A program made the translations under genes and the position numbers. Source: Clostridiales bacterium (GTDB lineage Bacteria; Bacillota; Clostridia; Christensenellales; Aristaeellaceae). Taken from it: a stretch of DNA of 16,260 nt. Under the pieces are notes generated by a model. It saw nothing but the letters and a program-made list of their open reading frames with translations, did no database searches and was not told where the DNA came from. Position 1 is the first letter of the stretch; each line of letters begins with the position of its first letter. Below are positions 1 through 5,705 of this stretch, piece by piece. The stretch is from positions 1 to 16,260 of the forward strand of contig JAHZHX010000052.1 of the NCBI GenBank assembly GCA_019420065.1, read 5' to 3'.

Positions 1-182
1 GCAGTGGAAAGGCCGCGGTCATGCAGCACATCCTTGAGCGCATGGAAAACTTCCTTCTCCCGGGCGCCGAAGGGCACGCGCACGCGCATGCCGCGCGCCA
101 GCCGCATGCCTTTGGGCACGCGATAGGTATAGACCCGGTCCACCGCCTCATGGGCAATATCGACAATGACTTCAGCGTACAT
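1..182 (-). CDS. priA: Primosomal protein N' (PriA helicase), N-terminal fragment
   Basis: Only the first ~60 codons are inside the window; the gene continues past the left edge. PriA is the DEAD-box-like helicase that reloads the replisome at stalled forks. The visible part is its 3'-DNA-binding domain, with the typical opening MYAEVIVDIAHEAVDRVYTY followed by VP-G-M--GMRVRVPFG. The ATG is at 180-182 and overlaps the coaBC stop codon by 11 bp in another frame, which argues for translational coupling in the yicC-gmk-rpoZ-coaBC-priA operon. After the conserved VPFG the sequence reads AREKEVFHALKD, where many homologues have a Gly-Phe-Val step (EGFV). This may be plain divergence; a small sequencing error cannot be excluded. 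Identification rests on the N-terminal signature plus synteny. Confidence 0.88.
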   Translation of the reverse strand, partial: MYAEVIVDIAHEAVDRVYTYRVPKGMRLARGMRVRVPFGAREKEVFHALKDVLHDRGLST

Positions 183-1386
183 TGTTTCCCCGCAGCGCCA
201 GCACGCGGTCAAGAATCGCCTCGGCCAGAGCGCGCTTGCTCATCATGGGCTTTTCCTCGCTGCCCGTATCCCAGATCAGCGTGGCAATATTGGTATCCAC
301 GTCAAAGCCCGCGCCAGGACGCGTGACATCGTTGGCGACAATCAAATCCAAATGCTTGCGCGCCAGCTTTGAAGCGGCGTTTTCCAGCAGATTCTCCGTT
401 TCGGCGGCAAAGCCCACCAGGATCTGCCCCGCGCGCTTGCGTTCCCCCACGGCCTGCGCCACGTCGGGCGTAGGCGCAAGCCGGATGGTCAGCGTGCCGT
501 CGCCCTGTTTTTTGAGTTTCTGCGGCGCAATCTCCGCCGCCCGGTAGTCGGCAGGCGCCGCGGACTGAATCACTACATCCTGCTCAGGGCACAAAGCCAG
601 CATGCGCTCCAGCAATTCTTCGGTCGTATCAACCTTCACGGCTTCCACTCCCGCGGGCACGCTCAGGCTGACCGGGCCGGTCACCAGCGTGACCTGCGCC
701 CCGCGCGCCGCAGCCGCGGCCGCCAGCGCATAGCCCATTTTCCCGCTCGAACGGTTGGTAATGAAGCGCACCGGATCAATGGCCTCGCGCGTCGGGCCGG
801 CCGTTACCAGCACGCGCAGGCCCCTAAGATCCTGCGCCGCGTTCAGCAGCGCGCAGCACGCTTCCACAATCTGCGCCGGCTCGCTCATCCGTCCCGCGCC
901 CACGTCGCCGCAGGCCAGCAAACCGCCTTCCGGCCCCACGGTATGCACGCCCCGCGTCCGCAGCGTGCGCAGGTTTTCCTGCGTTGCCGCCGCTTCCCAC
1001 ATGGCGGTATTCATGGCCGGGGCCAGCAGCACGGGCGCGCGCGTCGCCAGCACGGTGGTCGAGAGCATATCATCGGCAATGCCGTGCGCCATTTTGGCCA
1101 TGATGTTGGCCGTGGCCGGAGCAATCAGAAACAGGTCGGCGCGCTTGGCAAGGGCAACATGCTCCACCTCCCAGCGCTCGGGACGCGCAAAGGTGTCCGT
1201 CACGCAGGGATGATTGCTCAGCGTTTCAAAGGTCATGGGCGCCACAAACTGACAGGCGTTTTTTGTCATAATCACAAAGACCTTCGCCCCCAGCTTGCGC
1301 AGGCGCGACGTCACCTCGCAGCTTTTATATGCCGCGATGCCGCCTGTTACGCCCAAAACAACCGTTTTTCCCTCCAGCACGCCCAT
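172..1386 (-). CDS. coaBC: Bifunctional phosphopantothenoylcysteine decarboxylase / phosphopantothenate-cysteine ligase
   Basis: Two consecutive cytosolic steps of coenzyme A synthesis: CTP-dependent ligation of cysteine to 4'-phosphopantothenate (CoaB) and FMN-dependent decarboxylation to 4'-phosphopantetheine (CoaC). At 404 residues it is a full-length fusion. CoaC covers about residues 1-185: the flavin-binding start GVTGGIAAYK, the catalytic His76 in EVEHVAL, the PAMN motif at 123-126 followed by TAMW, and the ACGDVGAGRM clamp with the active-site Cys159. CoaB follows from about 188: VTAGPTRE at 194-201, TNRSSGKMG at 210-218, a lysine-rich QKLKKQG around 289-295, and a conserved AND at 351-353. 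The ATG lies 5 bp after the rpoZ stop, so its ribosome binding site (GAGGACGAGGAG) is inside the end of rpoZ. Its tail overlaps priA by 11 bp. A standard housekeeping gene with no visible defect. Confidence 0.97.
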   Translation of the reverse strand: MGVLEGKTVVLGVTGGIAAYKSCEVTSRLRKLGAKVFVIMTKNACQFVAPMTFETLSNHPCVTDTFARPERWEVEHVALAKRADLFLIAPATANIMAKMAHGIADDMLSTTVLATRAPVLLAPAMNTAMWEAAATQENLRTLRTRGVHTVGPEGGLLACGDVGAGRMSEPAQIVEACCALLNAAQDLRGLRVLVTAGPTREAIDPVRFITNRSSGKMGYALAAAAAARGAQVTLVTGPVSLSVPAGVEAVKVDTTEELLERMLALCPEQDVVIQSAAPADYRAAEIAPQKLKKQGDGTLTIRLAPTPDVAQAVGERKRAGQILVGFAAETENLLENAASKLARKHLDLIVANDVTRPGAGFDVDTNIATLIWDTGSEEKPMMSKRALAEAILDRVLALRGNNVR

Positions 1387-1391
1387 CGCTT

Positions 1392-1607
1392 TTACTGCTC
1401 CTCGTCCTCGAGATTGCGGCGATAGGTCAAAAGGCCGCGATTGATCTCTTCAATGGCAGTCGAAACCGGCTTCATATCCTTGGCGTCGATCAAGGGCTGC
1501 GCGCCGCCTACCAGCTGACGCGCGCGCTTGGCCGCTTCGATCACCAGGGTATAACGGCAATCCACCTTCCGCGCAAGTTCAACAATACCGGGCTTATTGA
1601 CAGACAT
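1392..1607 (-). CDS. rpoZ: DNA-directed RNA polymerase subunit omega
   Basis: A small 71-residue protein that binds the beta' subunit and helps RNA polymerase assemble. It shows the omega pattern: a short N-terminus, then CRYTLVIEAAKRARQL (family consensus R-xLVxxxAKRARQL), a variable linker, and KPVSTAIEEINRGLL (consensus KPVxxALEEIxxGKI). The start at 1607 is preceded by GGGAGGT (read on the minus strand) about 7 bases upstream. It lies 27 bp after gmk and 5 bp before coaBC, exactly where Firmicutes carry rpoZ. The linker and the acidic C-terminal end (LEDEEQ) are normal for Gram-positive omega subunits. Confidence 0.95.
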   Translation of the reverse strand: MSVNKPGIVELARKVDCRYTLVIEAAKRARQLVGGAQPLIDAKDMKPVSTAIEEINRGLLTYRRNLEDEEQ

Positions 1608-1634
1608 ATGTTTTACCTCCCTAAATTCCGCAGT

Positions 1635-2240
1635 TTATTCTTCTTCAATGACGGGAAAATACCGGCTGGAACGCTGTTTTTCAGCGGAAACAATATCCTT
1701 CAGCGTTTCATAAGCCGCATCCGCGCTGTCGTTGATGACAAGATACTGATAATGATCCATGAGCGCTACCTCGCCGCGCGCATTGCGCAGCCGCCGCTCC
1801 ACATCCTCGGGGCTTTCGGTATGCCGGCCTTCCAGCCGACGGCGCAGTTCGGTAAAGGAAGGGGGCAGAATAAATACCGATACGCAGCCGGGCATTTTCT
1901 CCATCACCTGCAGCGCGCCCTGAGGATCAATGTCCAGCATGATATTTTTGCCCTGCTCCAGCGCCTCCATGACCGGCCTGCGCGGCGTGCCATAGTGGTG
2001 CCCGTGTACCATGGCGCTCTCCAGGAAACCGTCCTCCTCCAGCAAACGCGCAAACGTTTCTTCGCTGACAAAATGATAATCCTTCCCGTCCACCTCGCCC
2101 GGACGCGGCCCGCGCGTTGTATAGCTGACCGAGAAGTTCATCGTCCCGTCATCCCTGAGCAGGCGGCCGTACAACGTACCCTTGCCCGCCCCGGACGGCC
2201 CTGAGATCACCAGCAGCATGCCCTTTCGCGTTTCACGCAT
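1635..2240 (-). CDS. gmk: Guanylate kinase
   Basis: ATP-dependent phosphorylation of GMP to GDP in the cytosol, 201 residues, the normal bacterial length. The P-loop GPSGAGKGT is at residues 14-22, and the GMP-binding segment SYTTRGPRPGEVDGKDYHF starts at 39, including the TTRxPRxGExxGxDY signature. The strand ending in LDIDPQGA at 102-109 carries the family's conserved D-QGA, and a lid segment RRRLEGRHTES is near 133-143. The frame stays open upstream to 2438, but the ATG at 2240 has a clear GGAGAGG site (GCAAAGGAGAGGATTCC just before it) and fits the family N-terminus; the longer version would run deep into yicC. It sits 44 bp after yicC and 27 bp before rpoZ. Confidence 0.97.
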   Translation of the reverse strand: MRETRKGMLLVISGPSGAGKGTLYGRLLRDDGTMNFSVSYTTRGPRPGEVDGKDYHFVSEETFARLLEEDGFLESAMVHGHHYGTPRRPVMEALEQGKNIMLDIDPQGALQVMEKMPGCVSVFILPPSFTELRRRLEGRHTESPEDVERRLRNARGEVALMDHYQYLVINDSADAAYETLKDIVSAEKQRSSRYFPVIEEE

Positions 2241-2284
2241 GGAATCCTCTCCTTTGCATTCGCATTCGCCTGAACAGCCTTGCC

Positions 2285-3157
2285 TTACTCCACATTCTGT
2301 ATCTGCTCGCGCAGCTTTTCGATCTCGGATTTGGCATCTACCACCATGCGGGCAATCTGCGCGTCCATTGCCTTGGAGCCAATGGTATTGACCTCGCGGT
2401 TCATCTCCTGCACCAGAAAGTTGAGCTTGCTGCCGCATTCCTCCGTTCCCGCCATCAGGCTGTACGCCTGGCGGATGTGCGAATCCAGCCTGGACAGCTC
2501 CTCATCAATGGCGGCACGGTCGGCAAAGATGGCCACTTCCTGCACCAGTCGCTGCTGATCTAGTTCCGCCACGCCGCATTCCTCAATGCGCTGCGTCAGG
2601 CGAGCCTGATAATCGCGCACCACCTCGGGCGCGCGCAGGGCAATCTGCTGTCGGAGCGATTCAAGCAGCCGCAGATGCGCTTCCAGATCAAGCCGAAGCG
2701 CCTCGCCCTCGCGCAGCCGCATCGCGTCCGCCTCCCGCAGCGCCAACGCCAGGGTATCGGCCAGCAGCGCGCCCACCTGCTCGCGGTCTTCCTCGTTCTC
2801 GGTTACGGTAAGCACGCCGGGAAGCTGCGCGTACTGCCACAGCTGCATATCGTCTGCCGCACCGGTCGCCTGCGAAAGCGCCGTCATCGCGTCCCGATAT
2901 GCGCCTGCCAACGCCGCGTCGCACTCCACCTTGCGCGCATCCGTGCGTGTATTGCGGTAAAGAACAAACACGTCCACATGCCCACGCCGCACCGCGGCGG
3001 CAATCTGCTTTCGCACGGCATCCTCCGCAAAGCCCAAATGCCGCGGCAGCCGCATGGCTGTATCCAAAAAGCGATGATTGACGGTTTTGATTTCCACCGT
3101 CATTTCCCGTCCGTCGCGCGCAATCTGCGTGCGGCCGTATCCGGTCATGCTGCGCAT
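2285..3157 (-). CDS. yicC: YicC/YloC family endoribonuclease
   Basis: A 290-residue protein of the YicC/YloC family (YloC in Bacillus, YicC in E. coli), described as endoribonucleases acting in RNA turnover. It opens with the hallmark MRSMTGYGR and carries EIKTVNHRFLD at about 22-32. Its C-terminal family domain has DEELSRLDSHI and FLVQEMNREVNTIGSK. The usual GRKLDFL in the last block reads GSKLNFL here, a mild deviation. The ATG at 3157 follows a very purine-rich ribosome binding site (GGGAGGGGAAGG). It is the first gene of the operon and has its own promoter just upstream. In Bacillus the next gene would be remA; here gmk follows directly. Confidence 0.94.
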   Translation of the reverse strand: MRSMTGYGRTQIARDGREMTVEIKTVNHRFLDTAMRLPRHLGFAEDAVRKQIAAAVRRGHVDVFVLYRNTRTDARKVECDAALAGAYRDAMTALSQATGAADDMQLWQYAQLPGVLTVTENEEDREQVGALLADTLALALREADAMRLREGEALRLDLEAHLRLLESLRQQIALRAPEVVRDYQARLTQRIEECGVAELDQQRLVQEVAIFADRAAIDEELSRLDSHIRQAYSLMAGTEECGSKLNFLVQEMNREVNTIGSKAMDAQIARMVVDAKSEIEKLREQIQNVE

Positions 3158-3183
3158 TTTCCTTCCCCTCCCTGCAAATAATT

Positions 3184-3212
3184 ATTATACCATAAAAAGC
3201 GCGGGCTGAAAA
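3184..3212 (-). promoter_or_regulatory. Sigma-A promoter of the yicC-priA operon, nested in an upstream terminator
   Basis: Read on the minus strand: -35 TTTTCA (plus 3207-3212), 17-bp spacer, -10 TATAAT (plus 3184-3189) preceded by TG at the extended -10 position (TGGTATAAT). The -35 is weak (4 of 6), and the extended -10 probably compensates. Predicted start of transcription is near 3177, about 20 bases before the yicC ATG. The -35 box is the loop of the terminator hairpin at 3199-3220. Confidence 0.75.
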
Positions 3213-3220
3213 GCCCGCGC
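3193..3220 (-). terminator. Rho-independent terminator of the zinc-ribbon membrane protein gene
   Basis: Perfect 8-bp GC stem GCGCGGGC/GCCCGCGC (plus 3199-3206 with 3213-3220), 6-nt loop, followed on the minus strand by TTTTTAT. It lies 28 bp after the stop codon of the 3248-3484 gene and ends that transcript ahead of yicC. Confidence 0.88.
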
Positions 3221-3247
3221 CCCGGTAAAATGCAGAAAAAGCCGTCC

Positions 3248-3484
3248 TTATTCCATTTTCCAGCTATAACCGCATGCTTGGTACACGCCATGCTTTACCT
3301 GCGTTGTCACGATCTTTCTCCTGTTCGGCAGGAAAAACGTCAGCCAGCCAAACAAGAGGAAAAATTTTACCAGCGCCCACCACCAGCCAATCAGCAGCCA
3401 GTAGATCAGACCGCGCGATTTGGTGTGCGTATCCGTGGTCATCTGTACCGTCACGTTTGTGCTTCCGCACTGCGGGCAAATCAT
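3248..3484 (-). CDS. Small membrane protein with a degenerate zinc ribbon
   Basis: A 78-residue protein resembling short zinc-ribbon membrane proteins of Firmicutes. It opens MICPQCGSTNV, with a zinc knuckle Cys3-x2-Cys6, then a Trp-rich hydrophobic stretch at about 26-53 (YWLLIGWWWALVKFF...) that should form one or two membrane segments, and a basic NRRK just after it. The closing knuckle should read Cys-x2-Cys-Gly-Tyr, but position 68 is Tyr (YQACGYSW), leaving only Cys71, so a normal four-cysteine site is incomplete. I start at 3484 because GGAGAGG lies about 8 bases upstream; a longer frame to 3523 has no such site. It lies 61 bp behind the secreted protein gene with no terminator between, so co-transcription is likely. 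Function unknown. Confidence 0.75.
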   Translation of the reverse strand: MICPQCGSTNVTVQMTTDTHTKSRGLIYWLLIGWWWALVKFFLLFGWLTFFLPNRRKIVTTQVKHGVYQACGYSWKME

Positions 3485-3545
3485 TTGCAAGTACCTCTCC
3501 TCATCGACTTGAAGCCATTTCATTCAGTGCGTCAATAGGCAGCGA

Positions 3546-4532
3546 TTACTTCGCCAGCGTCTTTTCGATGCGCTCGAGCATCGCGTCGCGCAGCTTGACA
3601 TAAGGCTTGTAGGTTTCGCGGAAGATAATCAGCTTATCCTCGTTGCGGTTATGGGTGGCCTTGTTGCACAGGTACAGCAGCACGTCGGTATCGCCGTTCA
3701 GATCCTTTTCGATGCTGTATTCCTTGCCGTACTCAAAGCGGTTGGTGATCTTTTCCGGCTCGACCTCATTCACGCTGTCAAAATCGGAGAAGAAGGTATA
3801 GAACTTGTAGCCCTTCCAGTCCCAGATCTCGTCCATGTTGTACTTGTAGGTCACTTTGACCGTATCGCCCTTGACCGTAACCTTGACCTTTCCGATAACG
3901 TAGTGATCGCCGGAAATCATGTCGAACGTCTGCGTGCCGTCCTGGCTGAGATCAACGGGCGTAAAGCGATACCATTTCTTGGTCATTTCAGGCGCGATAT
4001 CCTTGAAGCGCGGACCGAAGGACCGGATGTTGTTGTGGGTATAACGCTCTTTCTGCCAGCCGACAGGGTCGATGGGCGCATTATCATCCGGATTGTAAGT
4101 ATGATCTGTAATATCGTGTGCAAATATATACGTCCAATCTTTCATTACTACCGTTTTTCCGTCGCTATTCGCTGCATTAATAACCATTTTAAATGCCCCG
4201 GTCACATTTGTTCCTGGATGCCATCCATTATAATCAACAGCTGGCCAATATAGCGAAACCTTTCCCGCAGGAACCGAAAAATTATCTGCATAATCCCCAT
4301 TGATTTTAGGCGTATTGTAAGGTTTTCCTGTTGCATCATAAATTGTTGCAGTAATCTTTGCGTCAGTATCGATATTAAAGTTCAACAGTTCCTTCCAAAC
4401 ATTATGATCATATGGTGGATTCCAATGACCATAAGTAAGGTTCATGTCGCTGATTGTCGGCGCGGCCGCCAACGCAGTGACGCTGCACAGCAGCATCGCA
4501 AGGCACAAGAGCATACTGACCATTCGTTTCAT
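3546..4532 (-). CDS. Secreted protein of unknown function, compositionally mosaic gene
   Basis: 328 residues. Residues 1-23 form a classical signal peptide (MKRMVSMLLC, hydrophobic core, ALAAA); no lipobox is seen, so the product is probably released or loosely surface-bound. The mature part is rich in Trp, Tyr, Asp and Asn and looks mostly beta. Residues ~25-125 resemble an Ig-like extracellular fold (IYDATGKPYNT, then VPAGKVSLYWPAVDYNGW); residues ~150-328 form a second region with alternating strands (KVKVTVKGDTVKVTYKYN) and a helical tail. I do not recognise a family. Hand counts give about 63% GC for the signal peptide region, 38% for 4081-4440 and 53% for 3541-4080, so the N-terminal domain may come from another source. 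The ATG at 4532 follows GAGGAGGAACTC, and a consensus promoter lies upstream, divergent from the XRE regulator. Confidence 0.8.
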   Translation of the reverse strand: MKRMVSMLLCLAMLLCSVTALAAAPTISDMNLTYGHWNPPYDHNVWKELLNFNIDTDAKITATIYDATGKPYNTPKINGDYADNFSVPAGKVSLYWPAVDYNGWHPGTNVTGAFKMVINAANSDGKTVVMKDWTYIFAHDITDHTYNPDDNAPIDPVGWQKERYTHNNIRSFGPRFKDIAPEMTKKWYRFTPVDLSQDGTQTFDMISGDHYVIGKVKVTVKGDTVKVTYKYNMDEIWDWKGYKFYTFFSDFDSVNEVEPEKITNRFEYGKEYSIEKDLNGDTDVLLYLCNKATHNRNEDKLIIFRETYKPYVKLRDAMLERIEKTLAK

Positions 4533-4587
4533 CGTGAGTTCCTCCTCAATTTCTTCTCAACTCAACTACCGTTGGTTGTTGTTTCAA

Positions 4588-4616
4588 ATTATAATACAAC
4601 CCCTAATAATTGTCAA
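4588..4616 (-). promoter_or_regulatory. Consensus sigma-A promoter of the secreted protein gene
   Basis: Minus strand: -35 TTGACA (plus 4611-4616), 17-bp spacer, -10 TATAAT (plus 4588-4593). Both boxes match the consensus fully, so unrepressed expression should be high. Predicted start near 4581, leaving a leader of about 50 bases with a GGAGGA site close to the ATG. Confidence 0.85.
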
Positions 4617-4629
4617 TAACTAATATTGA
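4613..4629. promoter_or_regulatory. Candidate operator palindrome between secreted protein and XRE regulator
   Basis: TCAATAACTAATATTGA: perfect 6-bp arms (TCAATA/TATTGA) with a 5-nt centre. It overlaps four bases of the -35 box of the secreted protein promoter and lies 50 bp upstream of the XRE regulator start. Position and symmetry suit a dimeric repressor, probably the divergent regulator; this is inference from location only. I see no convincing promoter for the regulator itself. Confidence 0.45.
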
Positions 4630-4679
4630 GTTTTTGATTTATGCTTTTATGTCACTAAACTGATAAATGAGGAGGGTCT

Positions 4680-5012
4680 ATGCTGCTCAGATTAAAGGAA
4701 TTGCGCAATCGCAATGGAATCAGTCAAAAACAACTGGCGGATGTTGCCAATATCAGCCAGCAGTCAATTAACAAATATGAAAATCACGATGTTCAGCCCG
4801 ACCTGCAAACTTTGATGCGCCTCGCGGCGTATTTTGACGTGTCCGTGGACTACCTGATCGGCTTTACTGACTATCCCAAGCGGCTGACTTTTGAAGACGC
4901 GGAGATTGATGAAGAAGACTTGCGGTTACTCTCTCTTTTCGGTAAACTCACGCCCGATGAAAAGGCCAGCATCAAGCTGGTGATGCAGAATTATTGCTCC
5001 TCCAAAAAATAG
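4680..5012 (+). CDS. XRE-family helix-turn-helix transcriptional regulator
   Basis: A 110-residue DNA-binding protein. Residues ~3-60 form a canonical XRE/Cro-CI domain: LKELRNRNGISQKQLADVAN, with recognition helix ISQQSINKYE near 25-34, then PDLQTLMRLAAYFDVSVDYLIG. The C-terminal ~45 residues are acidic and helical (DEEDLRLLSLFGKLTPDEKASIKLVM) and may serve dimerisation. No peptidase or metal motif is seen. The ATG at 4680 follows GGAGGG at 4671-4676. It is transcribed away from the secreted protein gene, with a palindrome in the shared intergenic region, so it most likely controls that gene and itself. It ends in its own terminator, facing the pyrophosphatase gene. Confidence 0.9.
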   Translation: MLLRLKELRNRNGISQKQLADVANISQQSINKYENHDVQPDLQTLMRLAAYFDVSVDYLIGFTDYPKRLTFEDAEIDEEDLRLLSLFGKLTPDEKASIKLVMQNYCSSKK

Positions 5013-5017
5013 CAAGA

Positions 5018-5050
5018 GCTACCGCGCAAAAATCGCGGTAGCCTGTTTTT
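5018..5050 (+). terminator. Rho-independent terminator of the XRE regulator gene
   Basis: Perfect 9-bp stem GCTACCGCG/CGCGGTAGC (5018-5026 with 5034-5042), 7-nt A-rich loop, then CTG and TTTTT. It begins 6 bp after the stop codon. It may also act weakly on the converging pyrophosphatase transcript, whose strand has a run of Ts at some distance from the stem. Confidence 0.9.
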
Positions 5051-5079
5051 ATTCTTTCATCTATTTTATTCTTTCATCT
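5047..5079. repeat. Tandem 17-bp duplication at the 3' end of the pyrophosphatase gene
   Basis: TTTTATTCTTTCATCT occurs at 5047-5062 and again at 5064-5079, one base apart (period 17). The right copy contains the last codons and stop of the pyrophosphatase gene (plus 5066-5068 is the stop); the left copy lies just downstream of the stop and supplies the terminator T-run of the facing gene. Confidence 0.85.
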
Positions 5080-5605
5080 GGGGGAAACGCTGTTTATATG
5101 CCTCAATGCTGGCGGCAATGACGCTGATTGCCTCCTCGCGCCCGCAGATTTCTGTCACCTTGGTGCGGCGGTTTTCAAGCGCCTTGTATACCTCAAAAAA
5201 ATGGGAAAATTCGTCCATCTGATGACTGGGCAAAGCCGAAATATCACGGTAGCAGTTCATTGACGGATCGCGCACCGGCAGAGCAATGATTTTTTCGTCT
5301 GCCGAGCTGCCGTCTACCATGCGGATCATGCCGATGGGATAGCATTTCACCAGCGTCAGCGGCAGAATGCTTTCCTGGCATAAAACCAGCACGTCCAGCG
5401 GGTCGCCGTCGCCCGCATAGGTACGGGGAATCAGACCGTAATTGGCCGGATAGTGCGTGGCCGTGTACAGCACGCGGTCGAGCATCAGCATGCCGGTCTC
5501 CTTATCCAATTCATATTTATTTTTACCGCCCTTGGAAATCTCGATGCAGGCGATGAATTCCTCCGGAGTAATCCGCGACGCGGAAATATCATGCCAAATG
5601 TTCAT
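5066..5605 (-). CDS. ppa: Inorganic pyrophosphatase, soluble family I
   Basis: Cytosolic Mg-dependent hydrolysis of pyrophosphate, which pulls biosynthetic reactions forward. It has 179 residues, typical of the family. Active-site pieces are in order: EISKGGKNKYELDKETG (Glu22, Lys30, Glu32), DRVLYTATHYPANYGLIP around 43-60 with Arg44, and the signature AGDGDPLDVLVL with the metal-binding aspartates 66, 68 and 71. The last third (HFFEVYKALENRRTKV) matches the helix FFxxYKxLE-K. The ATG at 5603-5605 follows GGGAGGG, and an extended -10 promoter lies close upstream. It is a single-gene unit; its 3' end is duplicated by the 17-bp tandem repeat. Family II (manganese/DHH) is excluded by the motifs. 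Confidence 0.95.
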   Translation of the reverse strand: MNIWHDISASRITPEEFIACIEISKGGKNKYELDKETGMLMLDRVLYTATHYPANYGLIPRTYAGDGDPLDVLVLCQESILPLTLVKCYPIGMIRMVDGSSADEKIIALPVRDPSMNCYRDISALPSHQMDEFSHFFEVYKALENRRTKVTEICGREEAISVIAASIEAYKQRFPQMKE

Positions 5606-5631
5606 TGTGCTTCATCCCTCCCTTTTCTCTG

Positions 5632-5660
5632 ATTATAGCACAAAACGCGCCCATAGAAAA
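5632..5660 (-). promoter_or_regulatory. Sigma-A promoter of ppa, nested in the upstream terminator
   Basis: Minus strand: -35 TTTTCT (plus 5655-5660; 3 of 6), 17-bp spacer, -10 TATAAT (plus 5632-5637) with TG one base before it (TGCTATAAT, extended -10). The -35 coincides with the T-run of the terminator at 5659-5692, the same layout as at the yicC promoter. Predicted start is near 5625, about 20 bases before the ATG. Confidence 0.75.
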
Positions 5661-5692
5661 GAGGCGCTCCCCCGGATGGAGGAACGCCTCTT
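5656..5692 (-). terminator. Rho-independent terminator of the transporter operon
   Basis: A 15-bp stem (plus 5659-5673 with 5678-5692; two G-T pairs on the RNA) closed by a 4-nt loop, followed on the minus strand by TTTTC. It lies 13 bp after the stop of the solute-binding protein gene. Confidence 0.9.
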
Positions 5693-5705
5693 GAAGATTT
5701 TGCGA

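Noticed and set aside
1..80. Possible frameshift in priA after the VPFG motif
   Set aside because: The frame stays open to the edge and the other two frames give nothing PriA-like; too little sequence to claim a break.
2241..2438. An N-terminal extension of guanylate kinase by 66 codons
   Set aside because: It would overlap yicC heavily, has no ribosome binding site, and the internal ATG at 2240 has a strong one and the family's normal N-terminus.
4630..4679. A promoter for the XRE regulator (TTGATT-N16-TAAACT)
   Set aside because: Weak boxes, and the predicted start would fall on the ribosome binding site.
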